A stretch of DNA of 34,788 nucleotides, from assembly GCA_000431275.1 (NCBI GenBank), contig HF989164.1, positions 1 to 34,788 on the forward strand, in the 5' to 3' direction. The notes below the pieces were generated by a model, which did not search any database, had not been told where the DNA came from, and saw only the letters and a program-made list of their open reading frames with translations. The translations under genes were made by a program, and so were the position numbers. Origin of the DNA: Prevotella sp. CAG:755 (lineage in GTDB: Bacteria > Bacteroidota > Bacteroidia > Bacteroidales > Bacteroidaceae). Each line of letters starts with the position of its first letter. Position 1 is the first letter of the stretch. Shown piece after piece: positions 15,664 through 23,880 of this stretch.

Positions 15664-18141
15664 TTATCTCAGAGTAGACATTTTGTTTTCCAAATCTGTT
15701 TCATCCATGCAGAGGACGTCGCGGGGCTTGCTTCCCTGTGTCGGGCCGACGATGCCTGCTTTTTCAAGCTGGTCCATGAGGCGTCCAGCACGGTTGTAGC
15801 CGATGGCGAACTTGCGTTGGATAAGCGAGGTGGAGCCTTGCTGGTGGATGACGATGAGGCGGGCGGCCTCCTCAAAGAGCGGGTCGAGGTGGTTGGTGTC
15901 GAACGGAGTCGTCGCACCGCCTCCGAAGTCGGCGTCGCCTTCGGGAGCCACTTCGGGCAGTGCGAACGCCGATAGGTAACCCTGCTGCTGGCTGATGTGG
16001 CTGTTGATTCGTTCTACCTCCAGGGTGTCGACGAAGGCACACTGGACGCGGACAGGATCGTTGCCGCAGAGGAAGAGCATGTCGCCCTTGCCGACGAGCT
16101 GATTGGCGCCGGTGCGGTCGAGGATTGTCTTGCTGTCTATGCCCGACATCACTTTGAAAGCCATGCGGGCCGGGAAGTTGGCCTTGATGGACCCGGTGAT
16201 GATGTTCGTGGTTGGGCGTTGGGTTGCGATGACCATGTGCATCCCGACGGCTCGGGCCAGCTGTGCGATGCGGGCTATGGGTAGTTCGATTTCTTTTCCG
16301 GCTGTCATGATGAGGTCGCCGTACTCGTCGATGATAACAACGATGTAGGGCATGAACTCGTGGCCGTTCTCGGGATTGAGCAGGCGGGCCTTGAATTTGG
16401 CATTGTACTCCTTGATGTTCCTGACCTTGGCTTTCTTCAAAAGGTCGTAGCGGTGGTCCATCAGCTGACAGAGGCTTTTCAACGTCTGGATGACCTTGGT
16501 GACATCGGTGATGATGGGGTCGTCCTCGCCGGGGATTTTGGCGAGAAAGTGGTTCTCGATGGGCGCATAGATGCTGAACTCGACTTTCTTGGGGTCGACC
16601 ATGACGAATTTGAGTTCGGCAGGATGTTTCTTGTAGAGTAAGGATGTGATGATGGCATTCAGTCCGACAGATTTACCTTGGCCAGTGGCGCCGGCCACAA
16701 GCAGGTGCGGCATCTTGGCGAGGTCAACCATGAAGACCTCGTTGGTGATTGTCTTGCCAAGGGCTATGGGCAGGTCGTATGTCGTTTCCTGAAACTTTTT
16801 GCTGTTGAGGATGCTCTCCATCGAGACGATGTGCGGGTTCTTGTTGGGAACTTCAATACCAATTGTTCCCTTACCGGGTATCGGCGCGATGATGCGGATC
16901 CCGAGTGCGCTCAGGCTGAGTGCGATGTCGTCTTCGAGATTCTTGATTTTGTTGATGCGCACTCCTTGTGCCGGGGTTATCTCATAGAGCGTCACGGTGG
17001 GGCCGATGGTCGCCTTGATGCTTGATATCTCAACGCCGAAGTTGCGCAAGACGGTGATGATCCGGTCTTTGTTCGCATTCTGTTCGGCCATGTCGATTGA
17101 AGGAGCGTTGTCGGCATACTTTTTGAGCAGGTCGAGCGTCGGGTAGCGGTAGTTCTCCAAATCTTTTTTGGGATCGTAAGGTACCATCTCTGTGACTTCG
17201 CCTACGCTTTTTGTCGTGGCTTTTTCTTCCTTGCTTCCAGATGTGACGGTCAGGGTGGCTGCGTTTTCCGTCAGCCGTCCGGTCTTTTCTGTCGCAGTGA
17301 TGGCTTTGTCTGTCGCTGTGTCCGTCTTTTCAGTGGCGCCGACCGTAGTGTCGAGGATGAGGGCAGGTTGTTTCCCGTCGTCGGTCTCGTTGCTCAGATC
17401 GAGGCTGACGGTTGCCGGGTCCTCGTATGCGGCCGGCTCGTCAGCTCGCGTGAGGTTACTGCTGCTGTCCGGATCGATGTCGGTCGGGCACTGTGTGCCA
17501 GTCTTGGGAGGCCGCTTGTTTTTCAGGTAGTTTGTGGGGTTGAGAAGGCGCTGGATGACATGCATCGTTTCACGGCTGACATAGACGAGGTAGCATATTG
17601 CCAAAGCGGCAAGCAGGATAAAAAGCCCGACCTGACCGATCTGCTCACTGAGTGTGCGGCAGATGTAGTCGCCATGTCCGCCACCCGGGAGGAAAGCTAA
17701 ACCTGTTACCCAATTGTCGGGGATGAAAAACGCCAGCGTTACGGACAGCCACACCATCAGGAACGTGAAGTTCAGAAACCACTTCCACAGGCGCACCTTG
17801 TAGGCGCTCATGAGTTTCATGCTGGCGAAGAGGAAAAACAAGGGGATGAAGTAGGACGGGATGCCGAAGCATTCGTGCATGAAATAATAGGCCACGTAAG
17901 CGCCCACACGGCCGCCGTAGTTGGCAGGATCGGTGAGTTGGCCGGCCTCGACACCGCTCTGGTCTTCCGCTCCTGTGACAAAGTTGGAACTGAACGCAAG
18001 CAGCATGAACAAGGCAACAATCAGCAGGAGCAGGCCGCAGATGAAACGCAACGTCTCGCCTTGGAGAATTTCTTTCAGGCCTCCGGCTTCGGCCAAGTCT
18101 TTTATGCCGGCTCTTTTTTCTTTGGTCTTTTTCTTGGGCAT
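15664..18141 (-). CDS. ftsK: DNA translocase FtsK/SpoIIIE
   Basis: 825 residues from the ATG at 18141. An upstream frame to 18774 is an antisense shadow of the DUF5063 gene. Four membrane helices lie at about 33-51, 96-110, 121-139 and 170-187. A low-complexity linker spans about 205-320. The motor domain has the FtsK alpha/beta parts, Walker A GATGQGKS (484-491), Walker B VVIIDEYGDL and RPTTNIITGSIKANFPARMAF. The gamma winged helix closes it (QGSTSLIQRKFAIGYNRAGRLMDQLEKAGIVGP). FtsK pumps chromosome ends through the closing septum and activates XerCD. Unusually, residues about 269-303 of the linker are a seven-residue repeat (ATEKTDT, ATDKAIT, ATEKTGR, LTENAAT, LTVTSGS) encoded by the 21-bp repeat family found elsewhere in the window. 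Confidence 0.96.
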   Translation of the reverse strand: MPKKKTKEKRAGIKDLAEAGGLKEILQGETLRFICGLLLLIVALFMLLAFSSNFVTGAEDQSGVEAGQLTDPANYGGRVGAYVAYYFMHECFGIPSYFIPLFFLFASMKLMSAYKVRLWKWFLNFTFLMVWLSVTLAFFIPDNWVTGLAFLPGGGHGDYICRTLSEQIGQVGLFILLAALAICYLVYVSRETMHVIQRLLNPTNYLKNKRPPKTGTQCPTDIDPDSSSNLTRADEPAAYEDPATVSLDLSNETDDGKQPALILDTTVGATEKTDTATDKAITATEKTGRLTENAATLTVTSGSKEEKATTKSVGEVTEMVPYDPKKDLENYRYPTLDLLKKYADNAPSIDMAEQNANKDRIITVLRNFGVEISSIKATIGPTVTLYEITPAQGVRINKIKNLEDDIALSLSALGIRIIAPIPGKGTIGIEVPNKNPHIVSMESILNSKKFQETTYDLPIALGKTITNEVFMVDLAKMPHLLVAGATGQGKSVGLNAIITSLLYKKHPAELKFVMVDPKKVEFSIYAPIENHFLAKIPGEDDPIITDVTKVIQTLKSLCQLMDHRYDLLKKAKVRNIKEYNAKFKARLLNPENGHEFMPYIVVIIDEYGDLIMTAGKEIELPIARIAQLARAVGMHMVIATQRPTTNIITGSIKANFPARMAFKVMSGIDSKTILDRTGANQLVGKGDMLFLCGNDPVRVQCAFVDTLEVERINSHISQQQGYLSAFALPEVAPEGDADFGGGATTPFDTNHLDPLFEEAARLIVIHQQGSTSLIQRKFAIGYNRAGRLMDQLEKAGIVGPTQGSKPRDVLCMDETDLENKMSTLR
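17233..17337. repeat. 21-bp-period tandem repeat inside ftsK, locus E
   Basis: Five 21-bp units lie end to end at 17317-17337, 17296-17316, 17275-17295, 17254-17274 and, weaker, 17233-17253. Read on the coding strand they start GCCACTGAAAAG, GCGACAGACAAAG, GCGACAGAAAAG and CTGACGGAAAAC. Because 21 is a multiple of three the tract keeps the frame and adds seven residues per unit to the FtsK linker. GTCAGCCGTCCGG and CTGTCGCAGTGA occur here and in the intergenic loci B and A. Confidence 0.75.
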
Positions 18142-18159
18142 ATAGGGCGTATTGTCTTG

Positions 18160-18167
18160 CAAAATTA
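18160..18167 (-). promoter_or_regulatory. -7 box of the ftsK operon
   Basis: TAATTTTG on the minus strand matches TAnnTTTG and lies 18 bp upstream of the chosen ftsK ATG, which supports that start over the longer frame. Confidence 0.5.
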
Positions 18168-18209
18168 CTCGATTTATGGTAAACGCACCGGGATTTCTTC
18201 TTTTTTTCG

Positions 18210-18217
18210 TAATTTTG
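18210..18217 (+). promoter_or_regulatory. -7 box of the DUF5063 operon
   Basis: The same octamer TAATTTTG appears on the plus strand, 17 bp upstream of the ATG at 18235. With the box at 18160-18167 it makes a compact pair of divergent promoters in a 93-bp gap. Confidence 0.5.
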
Positions 18218-18234
18218 CCCCACAGTTTTGTAAT

Positions 18235-18762
18235 ATGGAGAATAGCTCTAATCCTATATATTCGCGTTGCGTTCTGGACTTTGTGACAGTGGCGGCAGAG
18301 TTTTGCAAGTACTTGGAGCAATGCCAAGGTACGGAGCAGGCTGAATTTGTCGACGTAATGCGCAAACTCCTTCTTATGCTTTACTTGAAAGCCTCGATGG
18401 TTACGGTTCCACAAGAGAGCGACGGTTTTGTCGAACATCCCGTCACGGAAGATGATTATGACTATGTACGCCAGTCTGTGGCAGACATCATGGGCACGTT
18501 CGACGACTATCTGGACGTCTTCGTGGCCGACTTCAAATACTCGGATACTCCCATACGCCGTCAGATAAGCGAGGATCTGGCGGATTCCTACCAAGCGCTG
18601 CGCAATTTCGTCGAAGTGTTCCGCCAAGGTTATGAGGAGGCCATGCAAGTCGCCCTTACCGAAGTGCTGGAACAGTTCGAGACGGCTTGGGGGCAAAACG
18701 TGCTCAACGCGCTGCGTGCCTTGCATGACGTGAAGTATGGGACGCAAACCGAAGAGGCATGA
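18235..18762 (+). CDS. DUF5063 family protein
   Basis: 175 residues from the ATG at 18235; the frame extends upstream but only as an antisense of ftsK. The sequence is wholly helical in character and acidic: FVTVAAEFCKYLEQC, FVDVMRKLLLMLYLKA, VRQSVADIMGTFDDYLDVFV, ISEDLADSYQALRNFVEVFRQGYEEAM. This matches the Bacteroidales DUF5063 family, whose function is not known. There is no signal peptide. Its stop overlaps the start of the exonuclease gene (ATGATG), so the two are translationally coupled and may work together in nucleic-acid metabolism. Confidence 0.8.
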   Translation: MENSSNPIYSRCVLDFVTVAAEFCKYLEQCQGTEQAEFVDVMRKLLLMLYLKASMVTVPQESDGFVEHPVTEDDYDYVRQSVADIMGTFDDYLDVFVADFKYSDTPIRRQISEDLADSYQALRNFVEVFRQGYEEAMQVALTEVLEQFETAWGQNVLNALRALHDVKYGTQTEEA

Positions 18763-19403
18763 TGGCGACAACAAGGATTATTCACGAAAAGATGGACAAA
18801 GCGGCTTTGCAGCAGATGCCGACTGTGGCGTTTGCCGGACGCATTGTCGTCGTTCAGTCTGCCCCTGAGGCCGAGCGGGCCGTTGCATTCCTGCGTACGC
18901 AAGCCCTTGTGGGGTTCGATACCGAAACACGCCCCTCGTTCAAGCGGGGACAGAATCATAAAGTCGCCCTGATGCAGGTGTCGACGCATGACCTCTGTTT
19001 CCTCTTTCGCCTCAATATGATTGGCTTGCCGGCGTCGGTGTGCGAATTCTTGGCTGACGGGAACACGCGCAAGGTAGGCCTTTCTTTGAAAGACGATTTC
19101 ATGATGCTTCACGAGCGTGCCTCCGTCCCACTGAACAATTTTGTCGATCTCCAACAGTATGTCAAACCATTCGGCATCAAGGATATGAGCCTGCAAAAAC
19201 TTTATGCGAACCTCTTCGGGGAGCGTATCAGCAAGGCGCAGCAGCTGACGAATTGGGAGGCCGATGTGCTGACCGACCGGCAGAAGCAATATGCAGCCAT
19301 CGATGCCTGGGCATGCCTCGTACTGTATGAAGAGCTCGAACGGCTCAAAGCGACCGGCGATTACAGCCTTGTTCCAGATGAAAACAGACCATATGACCTA
19401 TAA
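18759..19403 (+). CDS. DEDDy 3'-5' exonuclease (RNase D / WRN-like)
   Basis: 214 residues (an ATG three bases later is equally possible). The four metal ligands are visible: D and E in LVGFDTETRP (about 51-59), D in KVGLSLKDDFMML (about 107-119), and Y with D in QYAAIDAWACLVLYEEL, which makes it the DEDDy class. SLQKLYANLFGERISKAQQLTNWEAD is the conserved segment before the last motif. It has only the catalytic domain, with no HRDC domain, so it is shorter than RNase D. It would trim RNA or DNA from the 3' end. It overlaps the methyltransferase start by 11 bp. Confidence 0.9.
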   Translation: MMATTRIIHEKMDKAALQQMPTVAFAGRIVVVQSAPEAERAVAFLRTQALVGFDTETRPSFKRGQNHKVALMQVSTHDLCFLFRLNMIGLPASVCEFLADGNTRKVGLSLKDDFMMLHERASVPLNNFVDLQQYVKPFGIKDMSLQKLYANLFGERISKAQQLTNWEADVLTDRQKQYAAIDAWACLVLYEELERLKATGDYSLVPDENRPYDL

Positions 19404-20577
19404 GACAATCACCCTTCGGCGCGGAAAAGCCGACAGCTTGAAGCGCTTCCATCCTTGGATATTTTCGGGCGCCATTGCCCGGACAGATGCGGACATAGTC
19501 GAGGGCGACACCGTGCGCGTGCTTGACGAGACGGGCGCTTTTCTTGCCGTCGGACACTACCAGATCGGTTCGATAGCCGTGCGTGTACTTTCGTTCGACG
19601 ATGTGACAATCGATTCCGCGTTTTGGACGCAACGGCTGACAGAGGCGTTCCGTCTGCGTCAGGCGCTGGGCCTTGTAGGACGCGGTGACAATGATATTTA
19701 CCGCCTTGTTCACGGAGAAGGCGACCGCCTGCCTGGGCTTGTCATCGACGTGTACGGAGAGACTGCCGTCATGCAAGCACATTCGGTCGGCATGCACGTC
19801 GAGCGTCAGGCAATTGCCGACGCACTGCTTAAAGTCATGGGCGCATTGGTCACTAATGTGTATTACAAGTCGGAGACGACTCTTCCGTTCAAGGCCGGGC
19901 TGGGGCAGCACGACGGTTTCCTCCGGGGGGGGAATCCCAGTGACGTGGCGACTGAGAACGGACTGCATTTCCACATAGACTGGCTGAAAGGGCAGAAGAC
20001 CGGTTTTTTCATCGACCAGCGGGAGAACCGTAGCCTTTTGGAACGATACTCGCGTGGCCGTCACGTCCTGAATATGTTCTGTTATACCGGTGGTTTTTCC
20101 GTCTATGCCTTGCGGGGCGGCGCCAAACTCGTGCATTCGGTCGACAGCAGCAACAAGGCCGTCGACCTGACCGTGGCGAACGTGGCGCTCAACTTTCCGG
20201 TCGACCATCGTCATGAGGCTTATGCCGAGGACGCTTTCAAGTTCCTTGACCATATGGGACATGATTACGACCTCATCGTCCTTGACCCTCCGGCCTTTGC
20301 CAAGCATAAAGAGGCCTTGCGCAATGCGCTCAAAGGTTACACCCGTTTGAACGCCAAAGCTTTTGAGAAGATTCGCCCCGGTGGCATCCTTTTCACGTTC
20401 AGCTGTTCGCAAGCTGTCAGCAAGGAGCAGTTCCGCCTGGCTGTTTTCACGGCGGCAGCACAGAGCCGGCGGCATGTGCGCATCCTTCATCAGTTGCACC
20501 AGCCAGCCGACCATCCTGTCAACATCTATCATCCGGAAGGCGAATACCTGAAAGGACTCGTCCTTCAAGTGGAGTAA
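19393..20577 (+). CDS. Class I SAM-dependent 23S rRNA methyltransferase, RlmI-like
   Basis: 394 residues from the ATG at 19393, just inside the end of the exonuclease gene. The N-terminus (TITLRRGKADSLKRFHPWIFSGAI, VLDETGAFLAVGHY) is a PUA RNA-binding domain. A middle domain follows (DNDIYRLVHGEGDRLPGLVIDVYG). The catalytic domain has GFFIDQRENRSLL, VLNMFCYTGGFSVYAL (SAM-binding motif I), YDLIVLDPPAFAKHK (motif IV) and LFTFSCSQAVS with the cysteine. This is the pattern of RlmI, which makes m5C1962 in 23S rRNA. Bacteroidetes homologues are mostly untested, so the exact site is by analogy. A strong hairpin follows at 20610-20642. Confidence 0.9.
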   Translation: MTYKTITLRRGKADSLKRFHPWIFSGAIARTDADIVEGDTVRVLDETGAFLAVGHYQIGSIAVRVLSFDDVTIDSAFWTQRLTEAFRLRQALGLVGRGDNDIYRLVHGEGDRLPGLVIDVYGETAVMQAHSVGMHVERQAIADALLKVMGALVTNVYYKSETTLPFKAGLGQHDGFLRGGNPSDVATENGLHFHIDWLKGQKTGFFIDQRENRSLLERYSRGRHVLNMFCYTGGFSVYALRGGAKLVHSVDSSNKAVDLTVANVALNFPVDHRHEAYAEDAFKFLDHMGHDYDLIVLDPPAFAKHKEALRNALKGYTRLNAKAFEKIRPGGILFTFSCSQAVSKEQFRLAVFTAAAQSRRHVRILHQLHQPADHPVNIYHPEGEYLKGLVLQVE

Positions 20578-20609
20578 AAACACGTCATATCCCGTTTTGG
20601 AACGAGAAT

Positions 20610-20642
20610 AAGCCCGGTCTGCCGCTTCGCAGACCGGGCTTT
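20610..20642 (+). terminator. Terminator hairpin after rlmI-like gene
   Basis: AAGCCCGGTCTGC (20610-20622) and GCAGACCGGGCTT (20629-20641) form a perfect 13-bp GC-rich stem with a 6-nt loop. The T run after it is short (TTTG), so it may need help or serve both convergent genes. Confidence 0.7.
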
Positions 20643-20669
20643 GTGCGTAACTGAGTCGTGCTGTTATGC

Positions 20670-20753
20670 TGGATGCCCTGGGTTTTAATTCTGTTAGCCG
20701 TCCAGAAAATCCTGTCAGCCGTCCGGGATTTTCTGCCTGCCGACTTGTTGTGG
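20670..20753. repeat. 21-bp-period tandem repeat, locus B
   Basis: Units at 20691-20711 (CTGTTAGCCGTCCAGAAAAT...) and 20712-20732 (CTGTCAGCCGTCCGGGATTT...) are clear; those at 20670-20690 and 20733-20753 are degenerate. GTCAGCCGTCCGG is identical to part of the ftsK tract. It lies between the convergent rlmI-like and DNA-glycosylase genes, after the terminator. Confidence 0.7.
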
Positions 20754-20818
20754 CGGATGCTGACGGTTGTGTGCTGTGACTTGATGCCCGTTTTGAGAAC
20801 AGTGTGTCTGGCACGGCA

Positions 20819-21421
20819 TCATGGTCGTGTGGGCAGCATCCCGATTTCTTCGAACATTTTGCGGTAGTATTCGGCCTTTCTTTCTACCTTCATGGGATAG
20901 GCACGGCTGCTGCTTGGCATACGGTAAAAGCGGAGCGTGCGCCCGTCGATGCTGAGGGCGACGCTCTGTCCTACGGCTGGCGGTGTGGTGCCGTAGCGCT
21001 CGCAGAGCGTGTCGGTCGCCTTTTGCCCGGTGGTGGCCACTGCGCGGCAGTTGGGCAACTGGCGCAACAGGGCAGCGATGTCGGTCGGTTCGACGATGTC
21101 GAGAAACTTGTCCGAAGCGTTGCCTTGCAGGCGGCGTACGATGCTCGCCGTATCATAAAGGGCCAAGCCGGTGCTTTGGGCAAAGGCGATGATTTCATCC
21201 CGGCGGAAGCGTTTGGCCGCCTCGTCGACAAAGCAGTTCTTGTCGCCACGGAAGATGTAGCCCAATATGCGCCACATGTCGTTTTGCAGGTTGGGGTAGA
21301 AGAAGTCGATCGACCAGCGCTTGCGTGGTGGTGGGAAGCTGCCCAGCATGAGCAGGCGTGCTTCCGCGGGGAGGAAAGGGGAGAGGGGATGGGTTTCGGT
21401 AGACGGCAGGGTGTCGGTCAT
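20819..21421 (-). CDS. Uracil-DNA glycosylase superfamily protein (Mug/TDG-like)
   Basis: 200 residues. LLMLGSFPPPRKRWSIDFFYPNLQNDMWRILG (24-54) is the motif 1 region of the Mug/TDG branch of uracil-DNA glycosylases (GSFP-S/P, FFYPNxQNxxW). The middle, FAQSTGLALYDTASIVRRLQGNASD, and CRAVATTGQKATDTL follow the family layout. RFYRMPSSSRAY (around 164-175) fits motif 2 (LPS-SP). These enzymes remove mispaired uracil or thymine-type lesions from DNA in the cytoplasm. It is the last gene of the oxidoreductase operon, 12 bp after the DUF4421 gene; no functional link with those two is apparent. Confidence 0.85.
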   Translation of the reverse strand: MTDTLPSTETHPLSPFLPAEARLLMLGSFPPPRKRWSIDFFYPNLQNDMWRILGYIFRGDKNCFVDEAAKRFRRDEIIAFAQSTGLALYDTASIVRRLQGNASDKFLDIVEPTDIAALLRQLPNCRAVATTGQKATDTLCERYGTTPPAVGQSVALSIDGRTLRFYRMPSSSRAYPMKVERKAEYYRKMFEEIGMLPTRP

Positions 21422-21433
21422 GGTTAATGGGAA

Positions 21434-22501
21434 TCAGTGTCGTTTTTTCTTGTGGAAGTAAAAGCCTGCATAGATGTTGCCATACATGAGGGTGTTGGTG
21501 AGTGAGAAAGTGCGCTTGCGGTAGGCATAGATGTGGCTGACGAGCGAGGAGCCTGCGAACCACTTGCCGTTGTTCCATACGAGCCCGGCGCGCGTGATGA
21601 CGTCGAAGTTGATGTTCTGAAAGCGGAACAGGCGTTCGCGCGGCCCCTCGCCGATCGACTGTTTGAAGCCGATGGCAGGCGCGGCTGAGACGGCAAGCAG
21701 GAAATCGGGTGCAAAGACCCAGTTGTAGGCGTATCCGACGTTGAGGCTGTAATCATTGTAGCGCACCTCGCTGATGCGTAGCTGGTCGATCAGTCCTGAC
21801 TGCAAGGGTTGTGGGAGCATCTCGGGCGAAAAACGTAACGTGTGGCGGCAGTACTGGATGCCCACTTTCCACGAACCGGCACTTCGGCGTTGCACAGTGC
21901 TTTGGCTGAACGCGGCGGGATAGGAGAAACGCCGGTGGTTGAAGATGTAGTAGGCGTTGACGCCCAGCGTCGTGGTTTCGAGACCGTCGAAATCGCGTTT
22001 TGCGTAGGCTTTCTCATCAATGCCGTCGAATCCGGTGACACGTTTCAGGCGGTAGCCGCCGTTGTTGCGCACATAGATAAAATCGCAGCCCAGCATGGCA
22101 CTGTAAAGGCTGAGGTTGAACTCGCGGCGAGTCTGGTTCGAGCCGACACGGCCCACATCGAAAGTATAGCCGAAGAAGAGCCAGCGCCAGCCGAAGTAGG
22201 GACCCAGTTTGACGCTTGATCTCGGCGACATTGACAGGCTTTGTGAATGGCCGTCGGGAGGGTATCCGGCTAAGCGGCAGCTTTGCGTGGACGTTGAGAC
22301 TTGCGCCATGGCCGTGAAGTTGTAACGGTTGGGCGCGACGTAAGTGGTGTCGTAGTTGTCGAACTCGCGGAAGAAACGCTTGATGAGGCTGGCACGCCGA
22401 GGCTTACCTGCTGCGGTGTCGGGGGCAATGTCCGCTGAGACCGGAGAGGCGGCAAGGGCAATGACGAGGGGACAAATGAGGCGGAGCGGCAGTTTCGGCA
22501 T
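21434..22501 (-). CDS. DUF4421 outer-membrane-associated protein
   Basis: 355 residues. A signal peptide (LRLICPLVIALAASPVSA) precedes a mature protein beginning near residue 24. KRFFREFDNYDTTYVAPNRYNFTAMAQ is the hallmark of DUF4421, a Bacteroidales family. The rest alternates aromatic and polar residues in strands (GPYFGWRWLFFGYTFDVG, FNLSLYSAMLGCDFIYVRNNGGYRLK, FAGSSLVSHIYAYRK), the pattern of an outer-membrane beta barrel. Its function is unknown. The gene lies 14 bp after the oxidoreductase and 12 bp before the glycosylase gene. Confidence 0.85.
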   Translation of the reverse strand: MPKLPLRLICPLVIALAASPVSADIAPDTAAGKPRRASLIKRFFREFDNYDTTYVAPNRYNFTAMAQVSTSTQSCRLAGYPPDGHSQSLSMSPRSSVKLGPYFGWRWLFFGYTFDVGRVGSNQTRREFNLSLYSAMLGCDFIYVRNNGGYRLKRVTGFDGIDEKAYAKRDFDGLETTTLGVNAYYIFNHRRFSYPAAFSQSTVQRRSAGSWKVGIQYCRHTLRFSPEMLPQPLQSGLIDQLRISEVRYNDYSLNVGYAYNWVFAPDFLLAVSAAPAIGFKQSIGEGPRERLFRFQNINFDVITRAGLVWNNGKWFAGSSLVSHIYAYRKRTFSLTNTLMYGNIYAGFYFHKKKRH

Positions 22502-22515
22502 TGGGCTGCGGTGGG

Positions 22516-23505
22516 TCAGAGTTTTCCGAGGATGCGGTCGACGACCCAGTTGACGGGCGTGGCGCTCACGCTGTCACATGTGCAGACGGACAGGCCCTGC
22601 AAGTGTTCCACCACAAGGCGGATTAGGGGAAGTTGGACGTGTTCCGGGTTGGGTACGGTGATTTCCTCGCGGCCGCGTTCGGTTTGCAAAAGGATGGGGT
22701 CGTAGTTGAAAACAGAGAAACAGAGCATCCCACGGTCTCCAATAATTTCGATGCGGTCTTCCTTGGCCGACTCGTGCGCCACGAAACACCACGAACCGGA
22801 TCCGGGCAGGCCCGAGTCGAAGCGGAAGCAGGCACTCACGGTGTCTTCCGTCTCATAGAGGCCGCCTCGGTTGTCTTTGTATCCTTTGGCCTCTATGATC
22901 GGGCCGAAGAACTGTTGGAGCATGTCTATCTGATGGGGCGCGAGATCATAGAAATAGCCTCCTCCGGCAATGTCGGGTTGCACGCGCCAAGGCAGGTTCG
23001 TACGGTTGTAGTCCAAGTCGCGTGGCGGGACGGCGAATCGTATCTGAACGTTGATGACGTGGCCGATGGCATTGTTTTGAAGCAACTCTTTGACTTTCAG
23101 GAAATAAGGAAGGTAGCGACGGTAGTAGGCCACGAAGCACGGGACGCCCGTTTTTTCCGCAATGCGGTTGACGCGGGCACAGTCCTCGTAGTTTGAAGCC
23201 AATGGCTTTTCGACGTAGACGGGCTTGTCCGCTTTCATGGCCATGATGGCAAAGGTGGCGTGGGTTGATGGTGGCGTGGCGATGTAGATGGCATTGACAT
23301 CTGGGTCGTCCACCAGTTCCTGCGGGTCGGTGTACCATTTGGGAATGCCATGGCGTTCGGCATATGAGCGCGCTTTTTCCTTGTTGCGGCTCATGACGGC
23401 AACAACCCGTGAACCCGGCACTAGGCTGAATGCCGGTCCGCTCTTCTTTTCGGTGACTTCGCCGCAGCCGATGAATCCCCATTTTATCTGTCTGATTTCT
23501 GCCAT
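22516..23505 (-). CDS. Gfo/Idh/MocA-family NAD(P)-dependent oxidoreductase
   Basis: 329 residues. The N-terminal Rossmann fold has WGFIGCGEVTEKKSGPAF and later AIYIATPPSTHATFAIMAMKADKPVYVEKPLA, the classic EKP motif carrying the catalytic lysine. The C-terminal domain has FYDLAPHQIDMLQQFFGP, matching the GxHxxD/HxID active-site motif. Family members oxidise or reduce sugars and related alcohols; which sugar this one uses cannot be read from the sequence. A -7 box lies 30 bp upstream, so it is the first gene of a three-gene operon. Confidence 0.92.
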   Translation of the reverse strand: MAEIRQIKWGFIGCGEVTEKKSGPAFSLVPGSRVVAVMSRNKEKARSYAERHGIPKWYTDPQELVDDPDVNAIYIATPPSTHATFAIMAMKADKPVYVEKPLASNYEDCARVNRIAEKTGVPCFVAYYRRYLPYFLKVKELLQNNAIGHVINVQIRFAVPPRDLDYNRTNLPWRVQPDIAGGGYFYDLAPHQIDMLQQFFGPIIEAKGYKDNRGGLYETEDTVSACFRFDSGLPGSGSWCFVAHESAKEDRIEIIGDRGMLCFSVFNYDPILLQTERGREEITVPNPEHVQLPLIRLVVEHLQGLSVCTCDSVSATPVNWVVDRILGKL

Positions 23506-23534
23506 AGCGTGTTTCTGTTGTTTTATCGTATATG

Positions 23535-23542
23535 CAAAGATA
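23535..23542 (-). promoter_or_regulatory. -7 box of the oxidoreductase operon
   Basis: TATCTTTG on the minus strand matches TAnnTTTG, 30 bp before the start codon at 23505. No -33 TTTG is found at standard spacing. Confidence 0.5.
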
Positions 23543-23560
23543 GTGCAAACGAGCGTTAAT

Positions 23561-23591
23561 CCCGCTGAAAATCCCGTGGTTTTTCAGCGGG
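23561..23591. other. Inverted repeat upstream of the oxidoreductase promoter
   Basis: CCCGCTGAAAA (23561-23571) pairs with TTTTCAGCGGG (23581-23591) across a 9-nt loop. It sits about 20 bp upstream of the -7 box at 23535-23542, in the place of the -33 element, which otherwise has no match. It could be an operator. Confidence 0.45.
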
Positions 23592-23750
23592 GGCTTGCTT
23601 GGAACGTTTGTCGTACCACTTCTATAATTACGTACTAGGTGAGGATATGCAGGGATGCCACTCATGGCGCTTTTGCCTGACAGGGAGTGAAGGTGCGGGC
23701 GGCATATTCGTGCAGCAGCGTATGTAATGATCGGAAAACAACCGTACGTT

Positions 23751-23834
23751 CTGCCTGTCTTTATGTTTCTCCCGTCAGCCGTTGCGATAGAAAACCCCAG
23801 CGCTGCGATACAAGCGACTGTCGCACCAGCAATA
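23751..23834. repeat. 21-bp-period tandem repeat, locus D (degenerate)
   Basis: Four units can be laid out at 23751, 23772, 23793 and 23814. CGTTGCGATAGAAAACC and CGCTGCGATACAAGC stand 21 bp apart, and CGTCAGCCG and GACTGTCGCA recall the units of loci A, B and E. Identity is lower than at the other loci. Confidence 0.5.
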
Positions 23835-23849
23835 ACTCTTCTTTCTGCA

Positions 23850-23880
23850 AAAGTCCATTTCGCAACATGAAATGGACTTT
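23850..23880 (-). terminator. 12-bp hairpin, possible pfkB operon terminator
   Basis: AAAGTCCATTTC (23850-23861) and GAAATGGACTTT (23869-23880) are perfectly complementary with a 7-nt loop. On the minus strand the stem ends in four T residues. It is about 180 bp after the pfkB stop, so it could end that operon or be a separate structured RNA. Confidence 0.4.

Noticed and set aside
18142..18774. N-terminal extension of ftsK
   Set aside because: It is antisense to the DUF5063 gene; the ATG at 18141 follows a -7 box at 18160-18167 and begins a typical FtsK N-terminus.
19345..20814. 489-codon open frame on the minus strand
   Set aside because: It lies antisense to the RlmI-like gene, which has clear motifs; the translation has no recognisable family.
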